A stretch of DNA of 34,238 bases from positions 1-34,238 of the forward strand of contig JAEWVF010000011.1 in NCBI GenBank assembly GCA_023459215.1, read 5' to 3'. The notes beneath the pieces were generated by a model that was not told the DNA's origin, did not search any database, and saw nothing but the letters and a program-made list of their open reading frames with translations. Source of the DNA: Chloroflexota bacterium. Its GTDB lineage: Bacteria; Chloroflexota; Anaerolineae; Anaerolineales; Villigracilaceae. Both the position numbers and the translations under genes were made by a program. Shown here piece after piece: positions 15,652 to 24,301 of this stretch (position 1 is the stretch's first letter; every line of letters begins with the position of its first letter).

Positions 15652-17343
15652 ATGCAGCTACGAGAACGGATCAAGAATTTTTTCATTCCGCCGCCCGGTT
15701 CGTCACGCTGGCTGTGGGTATTGCCGGTTTTGGTGGTACTCCTGCTCGCATCCAGCTTATTTCTGGGGGGCATCCATGCCTGGGAATACAGCAACTCACC
15801 CCAATTTTGCGGCACAGCCTGCCATACCATGCCGCCGCAAAGTGTTACCTACCTGCAATCGCCACACGCCAATGTCACCTGCGAAGAGTGCCACATCGGG
15901 CGTGTTTCATTACCAGACCAGTTCACTCGCAAAACCAGGGAAGGTTTGCGCGAACTGTACCTGATGACTTTCGAACTTTACGAATATCCGATTCGCGCCT
16001 CAAACTTGCAGCCGGTGCGCGATACCTGCGAAAGGTGCCATAAACCCGAAGTTTTTGCCGGCGATACCCTGCGCACCATCACCCGCTTCGAATCGAATAC
16101 TGAAAACACAGCTTACGATACCTACCTGATCCTGAAAACTGGCGGTGGGGCAAAGCACGATAACCTGGGCATGGGGATCCACTGGCACATTGTCAACCGG
16201 GTCGATTATTACGCCAGCGACGAACTCGAACAGGATATCCCTTACGTGCGGGTTTACGCGGAGGACGGCTCCTTCACCGAGTACGTCGATGTTGAATCCG
16301 GGTTCGACCCAGCCAGCCTCAGCGAAGAGCAGTTGACTACGATGGATTGCGTCAGTTGTCATAACCGGGTTTCGCACAACTTCAAAGTTCCAAGCGATGC
16401 GATGGATGATTATATGGCGCGCGGGGTCATCGACCCGTCCATTCCGGATATTCACACCAAAGGGGTCGAGGTGCTGAGCAATCCATATGAAAACCAGGAT
16501 GTCGCCATGATTGCCATCGCCGGCCTGGAGAATTACTACAAAACCTACCACGCCGACTATTACAGCGCAAATAAAACCCTGGTAGATCAAGCTATCGCCC
16601 AGATTCAAAAGATTTACACAGAAACCGTTTTCGCCGAACATAAAATCAACTGGGAAACCCACCCGAACAACCTGGGACACATCAACAATCCAGGCTGTTT
16701 CCGCTGCCATGACGGCCAACACCTGAGCGTTGAACAGGAAGCCATCCGCCTGGAATGCAACTTGTGCCACTCGATTCCGGTCGTGGCAGACAACCAGGAT
16801 TTTGTGGCTAACATCGAAATCAGCCGCGGGCCTGAACCGGCCTCGCACCTGAACACGAGTTGGATCAGCCTGCACAACCAGGTATTCGACAAAACCTGCT
16901 CGAACTGTCACACCACCGAAGACGCGGGCGGGACCAGCAACACATCCTTCTGCTCGAACAGCGCCTGCCACGGGAACGTTTTCACTTATGCCGGGTTCGA
17001 TGCTCCCAAACTGCGTGAAATCCTGCAGCAGCAAATCGCGGTTGAGCCAACCGAAGAGCCGCAGCCGCTTTCAGCGCAAACCCCGAGCTACGATGCCAAC
17101 ATCAAGGCCCTGTTCGACGAGAAATGCGCTGCCTGTCACGGCGAGGTTGCTTCCAGCGGATTAAGCGTAACCAGCTACGCCGACCTGATGCGTGGAGGCA
17201 ACAGCGGCGCGGTCATCGTCCCTGGTGATCCGGACGGAAGCCTATTGGTCACGGTGCAGAGCAAGCAGCATTTCGCCACGTTCAGCCCCGAGGAACTGGA
17301 TTTCATCAAACAATGGATCGAAGCTGGCGCGCCGGAAAACTAA
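15652..17343 (+). CDS. Membrane-anchored NapC/NirT-like nonahaem cytochrome with C-terminal cytochrome domain
   Basis: Multihaem quinol-dehydrogenase-like protein of 563 residues. One membrane helix (about 20-40) anchors it with the rest outside. Haem-type motifs in order: CGTACH (53-58, spacing CX3CH, followed by Thr-Met as in NapC haem 1), CEECH (77), CERCH (126), CVSCH (233), CFRCH (349), CNLCH (369), CSNCH (416), CSNSACH (434-440, spacing CX4CH) and CAACH (492). The last 90 residues look like the single-haem domain common in Planctomycetes-type cytochromes. The ATG at 15652 is chosen for a GGGAGG site 5 nt upstream. By family it would take electrons from menaquinol and pass them outward, plausibly to the six-haem lipoprotein encoded just before it. 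Confidence 0.88.
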   Translation: MQLRERIKNFFIPPPGSSRWLWVLPVLVVLLLASSLFLGGIHAWEYSNSPQFCGTACHTMPPQSVTYLQSPHANVTCEECHIGRVSLPDQFTRKTREGLRELYLMTFELYEYPIRASNLQPVRDTCERCHKPEVFAGDTLRTITRFESNTENTAYDTYLILKTGGGAKHDNLGMGIHWHIVNRVDYYASDELEQDIPYVRVYAEDGSFTEYVDVESGFDPASLSEEQLTTMDCVSCHNRVSHNFKVPSDAMDDYMARGVIDPSIPDIHTKGVEVLSNPYENQDVAMIAIAGLENYYKTYHADYYSANKTLVDQAIAQIQKIYTETVFAEHKINWETHPNNLGHINNPGCFRCHDGQHLSVEQEAIRLECNLCHSIPVVADNQDFVANIEISRGPEPASHLNTSWISLHNQVFDKTCSNCHTTEDAGGTSNTSFCSNSACHGNVFTYAGFDAPKLREILQQQIAVEPTEEPQPLSAQTPSYDANIKALFDEKCAACHGEVASSGLSVTSYADLMRGGNSGAVIVPGDPDGSLLVTVQSKQHFATFSPEELDFIKQWIEAGAPEN

Positions 17344-17364
17344 ACGCAACATCTTGAAAACGGG

Positions 17365-17392
17365 AAAAGGACACAGAGGCCTGTGTCCTTTT
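17365..17392 (+). terminator. Intrinsic terminator of the cytochrome operon
   Basis: Perfect 12-bp stem, AAAAGGACACAG (17365-17376) and its complement (17381-17392), tetraloop AGGC, followed by a T residue run (CTTTTT in total). It lies 21 bp after the cytochrome stop. Confidence 0.92.
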
Positions 17393-17464
17393 TCACTTAA
17401 AAATCGCGCCAAACTGTAAGGTAAAATTGGGGTACTTATCCGCCAGCGAAAAGGCGCACAAACG

Positions 17465-18022
17465 ATGAATCCCTATTGTGATTATTGCAATACCCACCCC
17501 GAAGATACCTTCAACCGAAGCTACCACGATAACGAGTACGGGTTCCCGATTGTGAAGGATCACCTGCTCTTCGAACGCCTGATCCTTGAAATCAATCAGG
17601 CCGGGCTGTCATGGATCACCATTCTCAAAAAAGCCGACCACTTCCGCCGGGCCTATGACGGATTCGAAATCGAAACGGTGGCAGGCTACGGGGAGTCCGA
17701 ACGCGCCCGACTGCTGGCAGATGCCGGCATCATCCGAAACCGGCTCAAGGTCAACGCCGCCATCGAAAACGCGCAGCGCATCCTGACTCTCAAAAAGGAA
17801 TACGGCTCGTTCAAAGGCTGGCTCGACAGCCACCATCCACGCAGCAAGGAAGAGTGGACAAAACTGTTCAAAAAAACCTTCCTGTTTACGGGCGGCGAAA
17901 TCGTTAACGAGTTCCTGATGTCCACCGGCTACCTGCCCGGCGCGCACAGCGAAGATTGTCCGGTTTATGCCAGGGTGGCCGAAAAACAACCCGTCTGGCT
18001 AACAGCTGCGCGGGAGAAATAA
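17465..18022 (+). CDS. tag: DNA-3-methyladenine glycosylase I
   Basis: Base-excision repair enzyme of 185 residues that removes 3-methyladenine from alkylated DNA. The Tag zinc site is visible: an N-terminal Cys (C5 or C8 in PYCDYC), H21 in YHDNEYG, and H161 plus C165 in LPGAHSEDCPVY. The base-binding segment FERLILEINQAGLSWITILKK (36-56) matches the family. The length is usual. It is the first gene of a run of six plus-strand genes with very small gaps; the next ATG is 3 bp after its stop. The sequence between the preceding terminator and this gene (72 bp) should hold the promoter, but no strong match is seen. Confidence 0.95.
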   Translation: MNPYCDYCNTHPEDTFNRSYHDNEYGFPIVKDHLLFERLILEINQAGLSWITILKKADHFRRAYDGFEIETVAGYGESERARLLADAGIIRNRLKVNAAIENAQRILTLKKEYGSFKGWLDSHHPRSKEEWTKLFKKTFLFTGGEIVNEFLMSTGYLPGAHSEDCPVYARVAEKQPVWLTAAREK

Positions 18023-18024
18023 AA

Positions 18025-18741
18025 ATGGCTACCTGGATCGCCCACCTGCGCCTGGCCGAAAACCTGCTCGAGCGCATCCCCAATCTGGATCACGCCCAAT
18101 TTTCCATCGGGAACGTCGCGCCCGATTCGGGCATCCCGGACGAAAATTGGGAAAAGTTCAACCCGCCCCCAGAAATCACTCACTTCAAAATCGTCGGGCA
18201 AAAACACGCCAATATCGCCGATTTAGATTTCTATCGCCGTTACCTGGCCGATATCGACCCCGCCGATAAAAAACGCTTCTCTTTCAGGCTCGGTTATTTC
18301 TTTCACTTGATCACCGATAACCTGTGGTCGCTTAAAGTGGGCATTCCCACCACCGAACGCTATCAGGCAGAGTTTGCCGCCGACCCCAAATTCATCTGGA
18401 CGGTTAAGGAAGACTGGTACGGATTGGATTTCATCCACGTTCGTGACTATCCGCAATCCTTGTTCTGGCGGGTGTTCCTGCCAGCCCAACTCGACGGTTT
18501 CGACCTGGATTTCCTGCCCCAGGCTGCGCTCGAACAGCAACTGGATTACATCAAGAACTTTTACCAGCGGACAGATGAGGCCATCCAGGAGCGCTATACG
18601 CGCGCGTACATCTACTTAAGCCAGGCTGAGATGGACAGGTTTATCGACGAGACCAGCGCCACCCTGCACCGCATCTACCTGACTCTCTGGCATGAGAAAA
18701 AAGCGCTGGATGGGCATCGTTCCGCCCTGGAAATTCTATGA
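18025..18741 (+). CDS. Zinc-dependent phospholipase C-like protein
   Basis: Protein of 238 residues resembling the zinc-dependent phospholipase C/S1-P1 nuclease fold seen in small bacterial hydrolases. Features are the N-terminal WIAHLRLAENLL (4-15), GNVAPDSGIPD (29-39), ITHF (51-54) and RLGYFFHLITDNLW (88-101), which supply His and Asp residues suitable for a metal cluster. No signal peptide is seen, so it is probably cytoplasmic and may act on a nucleotide or phosphoester instead of lipid. The start at 18025 is chosen because the family begins MATWIAHL; the stop overlaps the next ATG (ATGA). The fold is fairly sure, the substrate is not. Confidence 0.75.
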   Translation: MATWIAHLRLAENLLERIPNLDHAQFSIGNVAPDSGIPDENWEKFNPPPEITHFKIVGQKHANIADLDFYRRYLADIDPADKKRFSFRLGYFFHLITDNLWSLKVGIPTTERYQAEFAADPKFIWTVKEDWYGLDFIHVRDYPQSLFWRVFLPAQLDGFDLDFLPQAALEQQLDYIKNFYQRTDEAIQERYTRAYIYLSQAEMDRFIDETSATLHRIYLTLWHEKKALDGHRSALEIL

Positions 18742-19517
18742 AGACGCTCACCATCCCAACCGCAGAACCTTTCTTTTTCCCCGGCCAAAAATCCACCGGG
18801 ATCCTGCTCACCCACGGGTTTACCGGCGCGCCCAAAGAGATGCGCTGGATGGGCGAATACCTGAACCGGCAAGGTTATCCCTGCCTGGGGGTGCGTCTGA
18901 GCGGCCACGCCACCCGCCCCGAAGATATGATTCGCGCCAGGCACCAGGATTGGCTGGCTTCGGTCGAGGACGGCTACCACCTGCTGCGCGGAAGCTGCGA
19001 ACGGGTGGTGCTGGCCGGGCTGTCGATGGGCGGGGTACTCTCCCTGATCACCTCCACCCGTTTGCCGGTCGCGGGGATCGTTGCCATGGCTACCCCTTAC
19101 GGCCTGCCGCCGGACTGGCGACTGGAATACACCGAGTTGTTGAGCAAATTCATCCCGTACATGCCCAAGTCGAAAGAAGCGCCGGGCAGCAGTTGGTACG
19201 ACAAAGCCGCCTGGCAGGCGCATGTTTCCTACCCGCAGAATCCGCTGCGCGCGATTGGCGAACTCAAAAAGCTGCTCGATTTGCTGCGCGCCAGTCTGGA
19301 GGCGGTCAGCGCCCCAACCCTGCTCATCTACTCGCAAGACGACAAATACCTGCCGCTCGGCAGCCTGAACAGCATGGAATATATCTACGGGCACATCCGC
19401 TCCAGCCGCAAAGAAAAGCTGGTTATCACTGGCTCCGGCCACATCATCACCCGCGACGCCCAACGTGAACAGGTTTTTGCCGCTGCGGCCCAATTTATCC
19501 ATACCCTGGCCGAATAA
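18738..19517 (+). CDS. Alpha/beta hydrolase, carboxylesterase or monoacylglycerol-lipase type
   Basis: Cytoplasmic serine hydrolase of 259 residues. The oxyanion-side HGFTG lies at 26-30, the nucleophile elbow is GLSMGG (S96), the acid is D201 or D202 in YSQDDKYLP, and the catalytic His is H234 in GSGHIITRD. This arrangement is that of Est30-type carboxylesterases. It overlaps the preceding gene by 4 bp (ATGA) and is followed after 14 bp by an MFS transporter gene. A second, divergent member of the same family is encoded at 31698-32519. The natural ester is unknown. Confidence 0.9.
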   Translation: MKTLTIPTAEPFFFPGQKSTGILLTHGFTGAPKEMRWMGEYLNRQGYPCLGVRLSGHATRPEDMIRARHQDWLASVEDGYHLLRGSCERVVLAGLSMGGVLSLITSTRLPVAGIVAMATPYGLPPDWRLEYTELLSKFIPYMPKSKEAPGSSWYDKAAWQAHVSYPQNPLRAIGELKKLLDLLRASLEAVSAPTLLIYSQDDKYLPLGSLNSMEYIYGHIRSSRKEKLVITGSGHIITRDAQREQVFAAAAQFIHTLAE

Positions 19518-19531
19518 ACGATAATTTGCCC

Positions 19532-20677
19532 ATGAATCCTTCCCTGATCTGGTTGGCCATGGCCCTGTTCACCTGGGGCATTGGCGAAGGCATGTTTTTC
19601 TACATCCAGCCGCTTTACCTGCAACAACTCGGAGCCGACCCGGTGATGATTGGCGGCATCCTCAGCGGGGCGGGCATCGCCATGACTGTTGCCCACATCC
19701 CGGCTGGATACCTGGCCGACCGCATTGGCCGCCGCCCACTCCTGGTCGCCGCCTGGATGGTGGGAACGGTTTCCGCCGCGCTGATGGCCGCCGCCGCCAG
19801 CCTGTGGCCGTTTGTCATCGGGATGTTGTTCTACAGCTTCACCGCCTTTGTCTCCTCGCCGCTGAGCAGCTACACCACCGCCGCCCGCGGCCAGTGGAGC
19901 GTGGCCCGCGCCCTGACCCTGGTTTCAGCCTCCTTCAATCTTGGAATGGTGGTCGGGCCGCTGACCGGCGGCTGGATTGGCGAAAATTTCGGCATCCGCA
20001 CGATTTACTTCATTGCTTCCGGGCTTTTCATTCTTTCGACCATCCTGATTACCCGCATCCGGCCCCAGGCCCGCGATGTCCACAACGAAGATACGCCTCC
20101 GCCTGGGCTGCTGAACAACCAGCGTTACCTGGCTTTCCTGGCGCTGGCTTTCGTAGTAGCCTTTGCCTCCTACCTTGCCCAGCCGCTGACCCCCAATTTC
20201 CTGCAAAACGAACGCGGATTAAGTCTCAGCCAGATCGGCCTGCTCGGCGCCCTGGGCGGAGTCGGCAACGTGGCTTTGAGCCTGCTCTTCGGCCAGTTCA
20301 AGGCCCGCAGCGGATACCTGCTCAGCCAGGCTTCCGTTTTCCTGTTTGCGCTGTTCATCTGGCAGGGCAGCGGCATCCCCCTGTATGGGCTGGCCTACTT
20401 CCTGTTGGGCGGCTTCCGCGCCGCGCGCTCGCTGGCGACCGCCCAGATTCGCCCGTTGATCCACGAATCCCAGATGGGATTGGCCTATGGCTTCGCCGAT
20501 ACTATCCTTAATTCAACCTTGATCCTGGTTCCTTTACTGGCCGGGTTTCTCTACCAGGCCCAACCCGATCTGGTCTACCCGATTGCCCTGGCCGCTTTAC
20601 TGGCGGTAATCCTGGCCTCCTATTTTTTTGCGCCGCGCGAGGAGCCGCAGCCAACCCTGCCCCTGGAGCAAACATGA
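19532..20677 (+). CDS. MFS transporter
   Basis: Major facilitator protein of 381 residues with about 12 hydrophobic segments in two halves. The loop 2-3 signature GYLADRIGRRPLL (about 66-78) is clear; a similar but weaker loop is in the second half. A positively charged cytoplasmic loop lies in the middle (RIRPQARDVHNED, about 175-187). The ATG at 19532 is preferred to a TTG two codons earlier. It overlaps the next gene by 4 bp (ATGA). Resemblance is to drug/metabolite exporters, but no substrate can be named. Confidence 0.88.
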   Translation: MNPSLIWLAMALFTWGIGEGMFFYIQPLYLQQLGADPVMIGGILSGAGIAMTVAHIPAGYLADRIGRRPLLVAAWMVGTVSAALMAAAASLWPFVIGMLFYSFTAFVSSPLSSYTTAARGQWSVARALTLVSASFNLGMVVGPLTGGWIGENFGIRTIYFIASGLFILSTILITRIRPQARDVHNEDTPPPGLLNNQRYLAFLALAFVVAFASYLAQPLTPNFLQNERGLSLSQIGLLGALGGVGNVALSLLFGQFKARSGYLLSQASVFLFALFIWQGSGIPLYGLAYFLLGGFRAARSLATAQIRPLIHESQMGLAYGFADTILNSTLILVPLLAGFLYQAQPDLVYPIALAALLAVILASYFFAPREEPQPTLPLEQT

Positions 20678-21315
20678 GTCTCGAAATCGTTTCCTTCACC
20701 CTTGGCCCCGCCCAAACCAACGCCTACCTGATCGCCGATCCCGATACCGCCGAGGCGGCAGTGATCGACCCATCCTGGGACGGTCATTTGATCCTGGCCG
20801 AAGCCCAAAAACGCGGCTGGCGCATCGGCCATCTCTGGTATACCCACGCCCACTTCGACCATATCGGCGGTGCGGCTGCAATCGCCGATGCGCTCAATCC
20901 GCTGCCTCTGGTGGCGCTGCATCCCGACGATCACGTTTTGTGGCGGGCAGGCGGCGGCGGGCGCATGTTCGGGCTGGCAATCGATCCTGGCCCGGAACCC
21001 TCCATCGATTTCACCCACGGGCAAACCCTGCGGCTGGGTTCCAATATCTTTGAAGTGCGCTATACTCCCGGCCACACCCCCGGCCATGTTATCCTGTACT
21101 GCGCCAGCGAAAATGTCTGCTTTTGCGGCGACCTGATTTTCGCCCACTCGGTTGGCCGCACCGACCTGCCCGGCGGGAACTGGAACACGCTCGTTCGCAG
21201 CATCCGCGAGCAAATCTACAGCCTGCCCGAAAACACCCGGCTGCTCTCCGGGCACGGGCCTGAAACCACTGTTGGCGAGGAGAAAGTTTCAAACCCGTTC
21301 GTTCAGGAATACTGA
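20674..21315 (+). CDS. Metallo-beta-lactamase-fold hydrolase (glyoxalase II-like)
   Basis: Cytoplasmic hydrolase of 213 residues with a two-metal site: THAHFDHIGG (about 57-66), His in TPGHTPGH (near 134-138), Asp in CGDLIFAHSVGRTDL (near 152) and His in LSGHGPETT near the C-terminus. The GRTDLPGG segment is typical of the glyoxalase II-like branch (YcbL type) rather than beta-lactamases. A thioester such as S-lactoyl-thiol is a plausible substrate. It is translationally coupled to the MFS gene (ATGA) and separated by 2 bp from the SLC13 gene. Confidence 0.92.
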   Translation: MSLEIVSFTLGPAQTNAYLIADPDTAEAAVIDPSWDGHLILAEAQKRGWRIGHLWYTHAHFDHIGGAAAIADALNPLPLVALHPDDHVLWRAGGGGRMFGLAIDPGPEPSIDFTHGQTLRLGSNIFEVRYTPGHTPGHVILYCASENVCFCGDLIFAHSVGRTDLPGGNWNTLVRSIREQIYSLPENTRLLSGHGPETTVGEEKVSNPFVQEY

Positions 21316-21317
21316 GT

Positions 21318-23096
21318 ATGACCCTTGAAATCGGTTTTGTGCTGGCCTTGATTGCGGTTGCCGTAATCCTGTTTGCAACCGAAAAACTACGCGTCGACGT
21401 GATTGCCTTGCTGGTGCTGCTGACCCTGGCCGTCACCGGCCTCGTCAGCCCGGAAGAAGCCTTCAGCGGGTTCGCCAGCCCGGCAGTGATTACCGTCTGG
21501 TCGGTTTACATCGTCTCGGCAGGCTTGTTCAAAACCGGTGTGGCAGACATCCTGGGACAGAAAATCATCAAAATCGCCGGCAACAGCGAACCGCGCCTGA
21601 TTGCCATGATCATGCTGACCTGCGGCGTGATGTCGGCCTTCATGAACAATATCGGCGCAACAGCCGTACTGCTGCCAGCCGTAATCGGGATTTCACGCCA
21701 GTCCAAAATCCCGCTCTCGCGCCTGCTAATCCCCCTTTCGTTTTCATCGCTGATGGGTGGCAACATGACCCAGATCGGCACACCGCCCAATGTGCTGGCT
21801 TCCAGCATGCTCAGCCAGCGCGGTTTGGACAGCTTTTCCTTTTTCGATTTCACCCCTTTGGGCGTTATCGTTTTTAGCGCGGGCATTCTCTACATGGTGC
21901 TGATTGGGCGACACCTGCTGCCAAGGAACGAAACACTTGAAAAAACATCGTTGAGCCGTCTGCGTGAATATATCAGCGAAATTCGCGTTCCGGCAGAGAG
22001 TTCGCTGGTTGGCAAAACGCTCAACCAATCCCAGCTTGGCGCACGCTATGACCTGTCGGTGCTGTCCATCTTGCGGCGCGACAAAGTAAAAGTCCTGCCG
22101 CTGCCCGACATCCTGATCGGCGCTGACGATTTATTAACCATCGAAGGCACGGTTGAACAATTGCTCAAAGCCAGGGATGAATTGGGCTTCCAGATCGAAT
22201 CTGAACGCAAGCTCAGCATCGAGGGCCTCGAGAACGAAGAAAACCACATTTTCGAAGCAACGCTCGCCCCGCGCGTCCCATTCATAGGCAAAACCCTGCG
22301 CGAAATCCTGTTCCGCGACCGCTACGGGTTTACCACCCTGGCCATCTGGCGGCAGGGCGAAGTCATCACCGAGCGCCTGCGCGATGTGCGCTTGCGATTC
22401 GGCGATACCCTGCTCCTGCAAGGTCCGCGCCGCAGGGTTGGCGCGCTGCAAACCAGCGGCGATTTCCTGGTGCTGGAGCCAATCGAGATCGAGCAAAAAC
22501 GCAAGGATAAACTTTTCCTGGCCCTGGGTATTTCCGCCCTGGTGCTCGGACTGGTCACCCTGGCTGGGTTCAACATCGCGACGGCCATGCTGATTGGCGC
22601 AATCTGCATGGTGCTCAGCGGTTGTTTGACGATGGACGAAGCCTACCAGAGCATCGAATGGCGCAGCGTCTTCCTGATTGCAGGGATGCTGCCGCTCGGC
22701 ATCGCGATGGAAACGAGCGGCACAGCCCGCTTCCTGGCCGATAATATCGTTGCGCTCCTGGGTGGATTTGGCCCGCTGGCCATCCTGGCCGGGCTGACCC
22801 TGTTTGCCGGGCTGATTACCGAGCCAATGTCCAACGCCGCGGCCACGGTCTTGATCGTGCCCATCGCCATCGATATTGCACTCGGCCTGGGAGCCAGCCC
22901 GCAAGCCTTTGTCATGGCAATCGTCATCGGCGCTTCGACCAGTTTCCTGACCCCGGTTGGTCACCAGGCCAATGTCCTGGTGATGGGTCCCGGCGGCTAC
23001 CGCTTCTTCGATTACACCAGGGTCGGGTTCTGGCTAAACCTGATCATCCTCGGGTTGGTCATCCTGCTCCTGCCGATTTTCTGGCCCTTGTTTTAA
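21318..23096 (+). CDS. SLC13/DASS-family transporter with two TrkA-C (RCK_C) domains
   Basis: Membrane transporter of 592 residues. The N-terminal half (1-200) and C-terminal half (395-592) are hydrophobic; each carries a family re-entrant motif, NNIGATAVLLP with GGNMTQIGTPPNVLAS in the first and SNAAATVLIVP with STSFLTPVGHQANVLV in the second. Two hydrophilic TrkA-C ligand-binding domains lie between (about 220-300 and 312-395, each containing GKTL and DxLxxxG patterns). Such proteins carry sulfate, dicarboxylates or other anions coupled to Na+. The ATG follows the hydrolase stop by 2 bp, ending the six-gene run. Substrate is unknown. Confidence 0.92.
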   Translation: MTLEIGFVLALIAVAVILFATEKLRVDVIALLVLLTLAVTGLVSPEEAFSGFASPAVITVWSVYIVSAGLFKTGVADILGQKIIKIAGNSEPRLIAMIMLTCGVMSAFMNNIGATAVLLPAVIGISRQSKIPLSRLLIPLSFSSLMGGNMTQIGTPPNVLASSMLSQRGLDSFSFFDFTPLGVIVFSAGILYMVLIGRHLLPRNETLEKTSLSRLREYISEIRVPAESSLVGKTLNQSQLGARYDLSVLSILRRDKVKVLPLPDILIGADDLLTIEGTVEQLLKARDELGFQIESERKLSIEGLENEENHIFEATLAPRVPFIGKTLREILFRDRYGFTTLAIWRQGEVITERLRDVRLRFGDTLLLQGPRRRVGALQTSGDFLVLEPIEIEQKRKDKLFLALGISALVLGLVTLAGFNIATAMLIGAICMVLSGCLTMDEAYQSIEWRSVFLIAGMLPLGIAMETSGTARFLADNIVALLGGFGPLAILAGLTLFAGLITEPMSNAAATVLIVPIAIDIALGLGASPQAFVMAIVIGASTSFLTPVGHQANVLVMGPGGYRFFDYTRVGFWLNLIILGLVILLLPIFWPLF

Positions 23097-23171
23097 CTTT
23101 AAATTCTTTCTAAAAAAATGAAACAAATTTAGATAAATTGCGTACAATTTAGGTATAAAAGGAGAAACGAT

Positions 23172-24251
23172 ATGAGATCGCCATCTGCACCATCCCTGAA
23201 AATTCCAAAAGCTTTAATCTGGTTGTTCGTGATCATCGTTGTCCTCGTGCTCTTTCTGAGCGTGATCAGCAATTTCTGGTATTTCGAAGTCATCGAAAAC
23301 GACCAGATCGGCATCAAGATTCGCGCCGGCCAGATTCAAGAAATCGTTCAACCGGGCATCGCCTACGATTTCGGCCTGTTTGTCCAATTGGTCAAAATAA
23401 AAACCAGTTCCGTTGCCATTACGGTTGACGATGCTGAGTTGATTACCTCAGACAAGCAGCGCATCGGGTTGCAAGTGACCGCCGATGTTTTCCGCCCAAC
23501 CACGGCGGATATTGTTATCTCAAACTACTCGCGCTACAAAACACTTTACACCGACGACGTGATCCTGCAAGACCGCATGAAAGCCTTCACCAACCAGGCA
23601 ATGAAGGTTTGCGTCGGCGACAAGAAATTTGACGAAGCCGTGATCGGCTCCGCCCGTGACGCCCTGCGCGCCTGCATCGACGAAGAATTGAGCGCCCTCG
23701 CCGAACCGCTTGGCCTCGAAGTGCGTAATGTGGCCGTGCCACAAGTGATTATCTCGCCCGAAGTCCAGGCCGCGCTGGATGCCATTGTCCAAAGCCGTCT
23801 GTCCACTGAAAAGGCCAAGCAGGATGTCGAAAAGGCCAAGCAAGAATCCGCCGCCCTGCAGGCTGTCGAAGAAGGCCGCATCCGTGTTGAGCAATCACGG
23901 CTGCAAGAAGAGGCCCGCCAGCAAGTAACCCTGCAAGAGCTCAAGAAACAGCAGCTCGAAGCCGCTCTATCGGTCATCGAACAGGAGAAAATCAACGCCG
24001 AGGCCCAGCTTGAATTGACCATTGTTCAGCAACAGGTGGCCCAGGAGCAGGCCCTGGTCGATCTGGCTGAAGAGATCGCCCTGGCAGAACTTTACGCTAC
24101 ATCTCCCGAATATGTGGCCCTGCAAATGGCCCTGGCAAACGCCAGCGCCATCAAAGATACTGACAAACTGATCTTCACCCAGGACGGCGTCTTCCCCAAC
24201 CTGATTTTCTCCAACAATGGGGTGCTGCCTACCTTTGCAGTGCCTGAATAA
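23172..24251 (+). CDS. SPFH/Band 7 (prohibitin-like) membrane protein
   Basis: Protein of 359 residues with one N-terminal membrane helix (about 14-34), an SPFH domain (about 35-210, starting FEVIENDQIGIKIRAG) and a long charged helix rich in Ala, Glu, Gln, Lys and Arg (about 205-305) expected to form a coiled coil for oligomerisation. Such proteins form ring- or cage-like assemblies that organise membrane microdomains or bind proteases. AAGGAG lies 7 nt before the ATG. The 75-bp upstream gap is AT-rich with TACAAT and TATAAA words, so it may have its own promoter. It ends at a shared terminator. No NfeD partner is next to it. Confidence 0.9.
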   Translation: MRSPSAPSLKIPKALIWLFVIIVVLVLFLSVISNFWYFEVIENDQIGIKIRAGQIQEIVQPGIAYDFGLFVQLVKIKTSSVAITVDDAELITSDKQRIGLQVTADVFRPTTADIVISNYSRYKTLYTDDVILQDRMKAFTNQAMKVCVGDKKFDEAVIGSARDALRACIDEELSALAEPLGLEVRNVAVPQVIISPEVQAALDAIVQSRLSTEKAKQDVEKAKQESAALQAVEEGRIRVEQSRLQEEARQQVTLQELKKQQLEAALSVIEQEKINAEAQLELTIVQQQVAQEQALVDLAEEIALAELYATSPEYVALQMALANASAIKDTDKLIFTQDGVFPNLIFSNNGVLPTFAVPE

Positions 24252-24272
24252 AACCAATTTACCATCAAAAAC

Positions 24273-24301
24273 AAAATCCCGGTCATTTGGCCGGGATTTT
24301 T
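24273..24301. terminator. Bidirectional terminator between SPFH and M28 peptidase genes
   Basis: Perfect 10-bp stem, AAAATCCCGG (24273-24282) and CCGGGATTTT (24291-24300), loop of 8 nt. It has T residues after the stem on both strands. The M28 peptidase stop codon lies in the loop, so its last codons form one stem arm. Confidence 0.9.
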
